From Flavobacteriales bacterium (GTDB lineage: Bacteria > Bacteroidota > Bacteroidia > Flavobacteriales > Flavobacteriaceae), in contig JAMONI010000217.1 of assembly GCA_027065935.1 (NCBI GenBank), positions 1 to 10,344 on the forward strand: DNA of 10,344 nt. Reading direction: 5' to 3'. Position 1 is the stretch's first letter. The number at the start of each line of letters is the position of its first letter. The notes below the pieces were generated by a model, which worked only from the letters and a program-made list of their open reading frames with translations, was not told the DNA's origin and searched no databases. Positions 1-6,158 of this stretch are shown one piece after another. The translations under genes and the position numbers were made by a program.

Positions 1-2001
1 GCTGATGTTAGGGCTTGAAGTAAACGTATGGTTACACGTTTCCTGATAATTTCCTATGGTAATGGTGCCTAATGCAACGGCAAAGAAGTAATTGTTGTCG
101 GCCTTAAGCATAATGCGTCCGTTGGGTGTGCTGAGGTGGGCGGGGACGGTAAAACTGTATGAACCGTTATTGACGATGTGTGCGGCTAAAGTGTCGGTAA
201 AATGCCTGCCGTCCCTGGCCAATAGCAGGTGCAGGTAAGGCGTGTTGACGTTACCCGTGTTGGTTCCGGCCACATCCCAAGTGATGTTAACGGTTTGTCC
301 GACAGCCCATATCTCGTCCGAAGTTTGGGAAGTAAAAACAAAAGGACCGGCACTTGCGTCGATACCCAAGTAAATTACATCGTTCATGGTTTGCCCGCCT
401 TGCAGGTTCCGGTCACGTACGGTGACATTAAATTTTAATAAACGACCGACCGAGGGTAATACTTCCCACTGGGTGGAAGGATTATTTCCGGTGGCCGATA
501 AGATATCGTCCAATTTGGGAAAATAACGGTAATTTTCGGTGCGCTCCGCATAGGGACGAAACATAGGTCCGTCGATCCAAGTGGGTTGCGGTGGCGAACT
601 TTGATTGTGTGAAGGAATATCTTCTTCGTCCCAAACGTAGGTTAACGTATCACCGTCGGGGTCGGATGCGACGGCCGTCAAAACGAAGGGGGTTTGCTTG
701 GGAATATACCGGTCGGGGCCAGCGTTGACCGAAGGCGCTTGGTTGTTTAAATTAATGTTTTGACTACAACTTCCGGTGTCAAAAAGATTCGCTCTGAAAT
801 CTTTAATGGAAATATAATTGAACCGGTCGTCCGTGAAATATTGCAGGTTGGGCGGACATATTCCGGCGTAAGCCATGATGGTGGTTCCGCTTCCGATTTC
901 AACGGCATGGTCGTCCTGACGGTTTCCTCCGCAACTGTTATAAAAAACATGTTGCGCACCGAATTGATGTCCCAATTCGTGGGAAGCTACGGAAATAATA
1001 AACCTGTCGGTTTCGGGATAACTGCCTCGAACCGCTCCGCGCGCTTTCATCCCCGAAGAACAAACAACGGCCAATTGAGCGAGTCCTTGCAGTCCGCCTT
1101 GGCACCAAACTTGCCCTACATCATAGTTGGTACTTCCGATATAATTGTCTTGCGTATTTTGATTGGCGTTTAAAAGCGAACCCATACTTGTAGTGTTGTT
1201 ATCGAAAGGATCGTTGGAAGCATCCAAAAAGACAATGGCGTCATTGTTATTTACAAGCATCAGACTTATGGCAAAATCTTTTTCATAAACGCTGTTCATA
1301 CGCGTGATGGCGGTTACCAGTTCGCCGATTACGGCTGCCTTTTTATTGGCATCGGTTTCGGAAGGCGGAATACCCAAGCGGTTTAAGTGATATTGGCTGA
1401 ATTCCCCGGTAGTGGATATGGCATAGCGGTATTTGCGCATAATGCCGTCAAAGAACAAGGGCCTGGCTTGTGTGTCGGAATTTGAAGAGGTTCCGGCTTC
1501 CGCTTCGGGGGTTTCACAAATAAAAGTTTCTTCGGTCGGCTGTTCGGCCCGGTCGAATGCTATCCAACGCGAAGGGTCGTATTGTTTAACCAAAAAGGTG
1601 TTTTGACCCGGACGAAGGACCGTCCCGTGAATGCCGTATGGCGTTACGGACAAATAAAGTAACTTACCCGTTTTACTCTTACCTGCAAAGGTCTGAATAT
1701 CGGGATATTCGGACGACAAATCCGCTTCCATATAACGGGTTTTGAACATTTCAAACTTCTCGAAGTGCCCCAGCTCGTCAACCGGAAAATGTAAAAATAT
1801 GTCCGACGACACCCTCTCGAATCGATAAGGGGCATCGTTCAAGCGTGCCGCATCCAATTTTTCCGACAAATTGTAAAAAGCATACGAATCCGGCATAGGT
1901 TCGGCAAATATGACTTTGTTGATTTTAAGCGGATAACGGGCGGGTTGCGAAAACGAATGGGCAACCAATAGAATAAAAAGAATGCTAATAAAATTTCTCA
2001 T
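1..2001 (-). CDS. Secreted reprolysin-like zinc metalloprotease (metzincin, M12B-like), C-terminus beyond window
   Basis: An uninterrupted frame of 667 codons runs from ATG at 2001 to the left edge with no stop, so the 3' end is missing. Residues 1-19 form a signal peptide (MRNFISILFILLVAHSFSQ), so the protein is exported. About 170 residues of probable propeptide follow. The catalytic domain spans roughly 190-412. It carries the metzincin zinc site HELGHQFGAQH at 341-351 (ligands His341, His345, His351; general base Glu342) and the Met-turn at Met376 in TIMAYAGIC. After it come a PKD- or cadherin-like stretch starting near 423, with SDPDGD at 446-451, and an Ig-like module near 552-650 (ITWDVAGT). 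This order is known from Bacteroidota secreted proteases, which usually end in a T9SS sorting domain; here that is inferred, since the end is not visible. The role is probably extracellular protein breakdown. The substrate is unknown. All active-site residues are present, so the enzyme should be functional. Confidence 0.93.
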   Translation of the reverse strand, partial: MRNFISILFILLVAHSFSQPARYPLKINKVIFAEPMPDSYAFYNLSEKLDAARLNDAPYRFERVSSDIFLHFPVDELGHFEKFEMFKTRYMEADLSSEYPDIQTFAGKSKTGKLLYLSVTPYGIHGTVLRPGQNTFLVKQYDPSRWIAFDRAEQPTEETFICETPEAEAGTSSNSDTQARPLFFDGIMRKYRYAISTTGEFSQYHLNRLGIPPSETDANKKAAVIGELVTAITRMNSVYEKDFAISLMLVNNNDAIVFLDASNDPFDNNTTSMGSLLNANQNTQDNYIGSTNYDVGQVWCQGGLQGLAQLAVVCSSGMKARGAVRGSYPETDRFIISVASHELGHQFGAQHVFYNSCGGNRQDDHAVEIGSGTTIMAYAGICPPNLQYFTDDRFNYISIKDFRANLFDTGSCSQNINLNNQAPSVNAGPDRYIPKQTPFVLTAVASDPDGDTLTYVWDEEDIPSHNQSSPPQPTWIDGPMFRPYAERTENYRYFPKLDDILSATGNNPSTQWEVLPSVGRLLKFNVTVRDRNLQGGQTMNDVIYLGIDASAGPFVFTSQTSDEIWAVGQTVNITWDVAGTNTGNVNTPYLHLLLARDGRHFTDTLAAHIVNNGSYSFTVPAHLSTPNGRIMLKADNNYFFAVALGTITIGNYQETCNHTFTSSPNIS

Positions 2002-2030
2002 AAATTAAATTTTTTTAATGCTGGCGATTA

Positions 2031-2038
2031 CAAAAGTA
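2031..2038 (-). promoter_or_regulatory. Bacteroidota -7 element for the metalloprotease gene
   Basis: On the minus strand this reads TACTTTTG, an exact match to the Bacteroidota -7 consensus TAnnTTTG. It ends 29 bases before the ATG at 2001. I see no clear -33 TTTG at the expected distance. The leader is very A/T-rich and has no Shine-Dalgarno sequence, which is usual in this phylum. Confidence 0.6.
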
Positions 2039-2126
2039 AGGATTATATTTTTAATATTTCTTCCGTTTAGGGATTTTTTAATATATGTCCGCCGCAAAAA
2101 TTATTCCTAAAAACGGCGGCCGGGTT

Positions 2127-2153
2127 TTTGTTAGGCGGAAAATTCTACCTTTG
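2127..2153 (+). promoter_or_regulatory. Promoter for the oligopeptidase B / EamA operon
   Basis: TACCTTTG at 2146-2153 matches the Bacteroidota -7 consensus TAnnTTTG exactly. A TTTG at 2127-2130 could be the -33 element, though the 15-base spacing is shorter than the usual 17-23. The -7 box ends 12 bases before the ATG at 2166, which argues strongly that translation starts there and not at the upstream in-frame ATG at 2085. An AGGA at 2155-2158 lies seven bases before the start codon and may act as a ribosome site, but it falls close to the predicted transcription start. Confidence 0.65.
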
Positions 2154-2165
2154 CAGGAAAAAAAT

Positions 2166-4223
2166 ATGCGAAAGGGATTACAAGCGCCGGTACCGAAGAA
2201 AATTCCCGAAAAACTGATAAAGTTCGATGATCTTAGGGTGGATTATTACTATTGGATGCGTGAAAGGGAGCGTCCCGAAGTGCGCAAGCATTTGGAGGCC
2301 GAAAACGAATATTTTGCCCGCGTTACCCGAGATGTCGAAAGTTTTCGGAATACATTGTTTGAAGAACTCAAAGCCAGATTGAAAGACGAGGACGAAAGTG
2401 TTCCTTACAGGTATAAGGATTATTATTATCAAGTCCGGTATCCCAAAGGAAAAGAATTTCCCGTGTTTCTACGATGGAAAACGGAAAATCAAAAAGAAAC
2501 GTTTTTCGATGCCAATATAAGAGGTGCGAAGAAGGATTTTTACCAACTCGGTGCTTTGAAAATCACCCCCGACGATACTACGTTGGCTTTTACCGAAGAT
2601 ATGCAGGGAAGACGCTTATACGAAATCCGCTTCAAAGACCTGAAAACAGGAAAAGTTTATGACGAAGTCATAAAAAACACAACCGGAACCGGCGTATGGG
2701 CGCAAGATTCCCGGACTTTTTTCTATGTGGTGAAACATCCCGAAACTTTGCGTGCCTACAGGCTATACAAACATACCTTAGGTACCGCCCCCGAAAATGA
2801 TGTTTTGATTTACGAAGAAACCGACCCCGAATACGACATTCACATCTCCAAAAGCAAATCCGAACAATTCATCTTTTTGGTCATTTCGGCCAATACCACT
2901 ACCGAATACCGGTACATTTTCTCGGACCGCCCGGATATGACCTTCCGGTTGTTGAAAAAAAGAATAAAAGGCGTGGAATATTATCCTTACCACTTGCGTG
3001 AGGACGAATTTCTCATGGTTACCAATGAAAATGCACCCAATTATAAAATTTTAAAAGGACGTTTGAACGCAAAAGAAAAGGAATGGGAAGTGTTTTTACC
3101 TCACCGGGAAGAAACCCTGATCGAAGAACTCGAAATTTTCAGGGATTTTATCGCTTTAACCGAACGAAACAACGGATTAACCCGGTTGCGTATCTTGAGT
3201 TTGGACAAAAAAGAAGATTTTTATATTGATTTTCCCGAAGAAACCTATACGGTATATTTAGACATCAATGCCGAAATAAACAGCAGAAAAGTGCGCTATG
3301 TTTATAATTCGCTGACCACTCCGGCCAGTGTGCTGGAATATGATGTGGATGCCAAGAAAAAAGAAATATTGAAAGAAGACGTAGTAGCCGGAGGAAAATT
3401 TGATAAAGAAAATTACCGTTCGCTTCGCTTGTGGGCGCCGGGAAGAGACGGAACCCGGATACCCGTTTCGTTGGTATGGCATAAAAAACTACGCTTATAC
3501 GACAACAATCCGCTGTTGCTTTACGCTTACGGAGCTTACGGCATCACGGTGGACGACAATTTCAGTCATAACCGGCTTTCACTGCTTGATCGGGGTTTTG
3601 TCTTTGCCATTGCACACGTTAGGGGAGGGGAGTATTTGGGAAGAAAGTGGTATGAAGAAGGAAAATTGTTGAAAAAGAAAAACACTTTCTACGATTTTAT
3701 CGATGCGGCCCGGTATTTAATAGCCGAAAACATTACTTCGCCGGAAAAACTTTACGCAATGGGTGGTTCGGCAGGCGGTTTATTAATGGGTGCCGTGGCC
3801 AATATGGCACCGCAATTGTTTAAAGGAATCGTAGCGCAAGTCCCTTTTGTGGATGTTTTGACTACCATGTTGGACGAAAACATTCCGCTTACCACGGGTG
3901 AATACGACGAATGGGGAAACCCGAACGAAAAAAAATATTACGATTATATCAAATCTTACTCGCCTTACGATAATATTGTAGCACAAGCCTATCCTAACAT
4001 ATTGGCTACCGCCGGATTTCATGATTCGCAAGTGCAATATTGGGAACCCGCCAAGTGGGTGGCCAAATTGCGTGAATACAACCGGGGCGATTCGCTCATA
4101 TTGCTCCATACCGAAATGAATGCCGGACATTCCGGAGTGTCGGGACGGTTCAAGTCCCTAAAGGATACCGCCAGAGATTTTGCATTTATCTTGGATTTGG
4201 CGGGAAAAATGTATGAAATATGA
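2166..4223 (+). CDS. ptrB: Oligopeptidase B (prolyl oligopeptidase family, peptidase S9A)
   Basis: This cytoplasmic serine peptidase cleaves short peptides after basic residues. The protein has 685 residues, almost the same as the 686 of E. coli PtrB. A short N-terminal segment leads into a beta-propeller (about 70-410) that covers the active site, then a C-terminal alpha/beta-hydrolase domain. The catalytic triad is Ser535 (in GGSAGG), Asp620 (in GFHDSQV) and His655 (in NAGHSG). Tyr455, in YGAYG, is the oxyanion tyrosine. All four sit three positions after their E. coli equivalents (Ser532, Asp617, His652, Tyr452), so the alignment is secure. Of the acidic residues that set specificity for basic substrates, Glu579 and Asp463 are kept, but the equivalents of Glu578 and Asp462 are Asp581 and Asn465. 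The frame opens further upstream at 2085, but a -7 promoter box lies inside that extension, so I chose 2166. There is no signal peptide. The stop codon overlaps the start of the transporter gene, which suggests translational coupling. Confidence 0.95.
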   Translation: MRKGLQAPVPKKIPEKLIKFDDLRVDYYYWMRERERPEVRKHLEAENEYFARVTRDVESFRNTLFEELKARLKDEDESVPYRYKDYYYQVRYPKGKEFPVFLRWKTENQKETFFDANIRGAKKDFYQLGALKITPDDTTLAFTEDMQGRRLYEIRFKDLKTGKVYDEVIKNTTGTGVWAQDSRTFFYVVKHPETLRAYRLYKHTLGTAPENDVLIYEETDPEYDIHISKSKSEQFIFLVISANTTTEYRYIFSDRPDMTFRLLKKRIKGVEYYPYHLREDEFLMVTNENAPNYKILKGRLNAKEKEWEVFLPHREETLIEELEIFRDFIALTERNNGLTRLRILSLDKKEDFYIDFPEETYTVYLDINAEINSRKVRYVYNSLTTPASVLEYDVDAKKKEILKEDVVAGGKFDKENYRSLRLWAPGRDGTRIPVSLVWHKKLRLYDNNPLLLYAYGAYGITVDDNFSHNRLSLLDRGFVFAIAHVRGGEYLGRKWYEEGKLLKKKNTFYDFIDAARYLIAENITSPEKLYAMGGSAGGLLMGAVANMAPQLFKGIVAQVPFVDVLTTMLDENIPLTTGEYDEWGNPNEKKYYDYIKSYSPYDNIVAQAYPNILATAGFHDSQVQYWEPAKWVAKLREYNRGDSLILLHTEMNAGHSGVSGRFKSLKDTARDFAFILDLAGKMYEI

Positions 4224-5116
4224 AATTTAGCGACAGGACAAAAGGGTATTTGTGGACTTTTGTAGCCGTATTGGCCGTTTCGAATGTCTATATTTTCAGC
4301 AAAGCCGTAATGAATCAAACGAGCTTTCCGCAATTCGGATTTTGGTGGTTTTTTACGGGCGGAATTTACATCCTTTTATACGGAACGCTAACCCGGTCGT
4401 TTAGGATTTATAAATCTTTCGGACGATATGAATACAAAATTTTAATCTTAAACGGCTTTATGGAACTGGCCGGAACTTATTTCTTTTTCAAAGCCATCCA
4501 CAGTGTGGAAAATCCCGCCGTGGTTTCGTTTTTAAATAATCTTTCGCCGGTTTTTGTAGTCCTGTTGGGGGTGTTATTGCTCAAAGAAAAAATCAATTTG
4601 CAAGAGTTTTTGGGCATTGTAATCACTTTGACCGGTACCGTGCTTATCAGTTACAAAGGCGGAGTGAAATTATCCGAAATGTTTATCTACGGCAGTCAAT
4701 ACGTATTGCTTTCGGTCGTTATATTTGCTTTTAATACCGTGTTGTTAAAAAAATTTGTAAAACGCCTTTCACCGGTAGTGTTAACGGTCAACAGGGTTAT
4801 TTTTTTGACCGTTTTTTTCCTGATTAACTTATGGCTGGCGGATCAAAGTTTTCTTATTCCGAAAAAAGCGTTTTACAACGTCTTGATAGGCGCCTTTCTC
4901 GGCCCTTTCCTCACGGTTATAGCTTCGCTTTATGCTTTGAAATACATCGAAATATCCAAAAAATCGGTGCTGGGAACCACCAAAGGATTGTTTGTTCTGA
5001 CAGGTTCCTATTTGTTCTTCGGAAATTTTCCCACAACGGTTCAATTGATAGGAGGCCTGCTGACTATTACGGGCGCTATCCTCATTATCACCGGTCGAAT
5101 GAAATTTTCGCCATGA
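4220..5116 (+). CDS. EamA / drug-metabolite transporter (DMT) superfamily permease
   Basis: A 298-residue inner-membrane protein with ten predicted helices, near 10-28, 40-58, 72-90, 100-120, 127-145, 157-176, 184-206, 218-240, 246-268 and 274-292. This is the standard ten-helix layout of the family, made of two five-helix EamA repeats. Helix 4 with its following turn (NPAVVSFLNNLSPVFVVLLG, ending in KEK) is the family's characteristic segment, and its counterpart in the second half is helix 9 (SKKSVLGTTKG). Members export or import small metabolites such as amino acids. The substrate here cannot be read from sequence. The ATG lies inside the last codons of the oligopeptidase B gene (ATGA overlap), so the two are almost surely co-transcribed and translationally coupled. 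Whether the transporter handles products of peptide breakdown is only a guess. The gene ends directly against the convergent transketolase gene, with no spacer and no visible terminator. Confidence 0.9.
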   Translation: MKFSDRTKGYLWTFVAVLAVSNVYIFSKAVMNQTSFPQFGFWWFFTGGIYILLYGTLTRSFRIYKSFGRYEYKILILNGFMELAGTYFFFKAIHSVENPAVVSFLNNLSPVFVVLLGVLLLKEKINLQEFLGIVITLTGTVLISYKGGVKLSEMFIYGSQYVLLSVVIFAFNTVLLKKFVKRLSPVVLTVNRVIFLTVFFLINLWLADQSFLIPKKAFYNVLIGAFLGPFLTVIASLYALKYIEISKKSVLGTTKGLFVLTGSYLFFGNFPTTVQLIGGLLTITGAILIITGRMKFSP

Positions 5117-6073
5117 TTATCTCTTCCGTTCCAAAACTTTTTTCACCGCTTTGTAAATACCTTCGGCATCCAGACCGAACTTTTTCATCAGTTCAAATCC
5201 TTCACCCGATTCGCCGAACCGGTCGTCCACCGCTACGAATTCTTGCGGAACGGGATAATGTTTGGCCAACAAGCCGGCAATACTTTCGCCCAGTCCGCCC
5301 AGCCGGTTGTGTTCTTCGGCGGTCACTACCGCTCCGGTTTTTTTGACGGAGTTTAATACGGACGCCTGGTCTAAAGGTTTTATGGTATGAATGTTAATAA
5401 GTTCGACGGAAATACCATCGGCTTCCAACTTTTCGGTAGCTTCTACCGCCTCCCAAACCAAATGCCCCGTAGCGATAAGCGTTACGTCGGCACCTTCTCG
5501 CATCAGCCAAGCCTTCCCGATTTCAAAAGGCATATCCGAAGGAGTAAAATTGGGCACTTTCGGACGTCCGAACCGTAAATAAACGGGACCTTTGTACCGG
5601 GCAACCGCCAGGGTGGCTTGATATGTTTGGTTATAATCACAGGTATTGATTACGGTCATTCCGGGGAGCATCTTCATCATTCCGATATCTTCCAATGCCT
5701 GATGCGTGGCGCCGTCTTCTCCTACGGTCAAACCCGAATGTGAAGCGGCGATTTTTACGTTTTTTTCCGAATAGGCGATGCTTTGACGCACTTGGTCATA
5801 TACACGCCCCGAGGCAAATTCGGCAAAAGTGCCGGCAAAGGGAATCTTTCCCTCAAGGGTAAGGCCCGCAGCCATACCCATCATATTGGCCTCTTGAATA
5901 CCTACATCGAAAAAACGTTCGGGAAATGCTTTGGCAAAGGCGTTCATCTTCAACGAACCGGCCAAATCGGCCGTAAGCGCTACGATGTTTTTATTTGTTT
6001 TCCCCAATTCCAACAGCGCATCTCCGAATCCCGAACGCGTGTCTTTCTTTTCCGAGTAGGTGAATTTTGCCAT
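5117..6073 (-). CDS. Transketolase C-terminal subunit (split transketolase)
   Basis: This 318-residue protein corresponds to the second half of transketolase: the pyrimidine-binding domain followed by the C-terminal domain. Transketolase moves two-carbon units between sugar phosphates in the pentose phosphate pathway, using thiamine diphosphate. Glu61 (in VGIQEANMMG) matches the cofactor-activating Glu411 of E. coli TktA, and Phe83 matches Phe434. His112 and His124 (in SHSGLTVGEDGATH) match the substrate-binding His461 and His473, with identical spacing. The diphosphate- and metal-binding half is absent, so a separate N-terminal subunit is required. That partner usually lies directly upstream in such genomes, but here the upstream gene is an unrelated exported protein. 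The frame stays open to 6298, but ATG at 6073 is chosen because the protein begins there in the family-typical way (MAKFTYSEKKDTRSGFG). That start also lies just after a promoter, whereas a longer version would run into the neighbouring gene. Confidence 0.93.
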   Translation of the reverse strand: MAKFTYSEKKDTRSGFGDALLELGKTNKNIVALTADLAGSLKMNAFAKAFPERFFDVGIQEANMMGMAAGLTLEGKIPFAGTFAEFASGRVYDQVRQSIAYSEKNVKIAASHSGLTVGEDGATHQALEDIGMMKMLPGMTVINTCDYNQTYQATLAVARYKGPVYLRFGRPKVPNFTPSDMPFEIGKAWLMREGADVTLIATGHLVWEAVEATEKLEADGISVELINIHTIKPLDQASVLNSVKKTGAVVTAEEHNRLGGLGESIAGLLAKHYPVPQEFVAVDDRFGESGEGFELMKKFGLDAEGIYKAVKKVLERKR

Positions 6074-6087
6074 AATGCCTTTTTCGA

Positions 6088-6095
6088 CAAAGATA
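6088..6095 (-). promoter_or_regulatory. Bacteroidota -7 element for the transketolase subunit gene
   Basis: On the minus strand this reads TATCTTTG, an exact TAnnTTTG match ending 14 bases before the ATG at 6073. It lies after the terminator at 6110-6135, so the gene has its own transcription start. No convincing -33 TTTG is visible; the region that should hold it overlaps the T-tract of the terminator. Confidence 0.65.
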
Positions 6096-6109
6096 GGTAT
6101 TTTGCCCGT

Positions 6110-6135
6110 AAAAAAAGCCGCCCGCAGGCGGCTTT
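6110..6135 (-). terminator. Rho-independent terminator of the repeat-protein gene
   Basis: On the minus strand a nine-pair stem (AAAGCCGCC / GGCGGCTTT, arms at 6127-6135 and 6114-6122) closes a four-base loop and runs into seven consecutive T residues. It begins 23 bases after the stop codon of the 6159-9878 gene. This is a strong textbook intrinsic terminator. The plus strand lacks a good T-tract, so it probably works in one direction only. Confidence 0.88.
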
Positions 6136-6158
6136 GTCGAACTGTTCTTTTACCGTTA

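Noticed and set aside
760..1173. Plus-strand open frame of 137 codons within the metalloprotease
   Set aside because: It lies opposite the zinc-site region of a clearly real minus-strand gene and its translation shows no recognisable domain. The high conservation of the coding strand explains the open antisense frame.
6110..6135. The hairpin as part of a repeat or mobile element
   Set aside because: A single G/C-rich stem with a seven-base T-tract just after a stop codon is fully explained as an intrinsic terminator. No second copy of the hairpin was seen.
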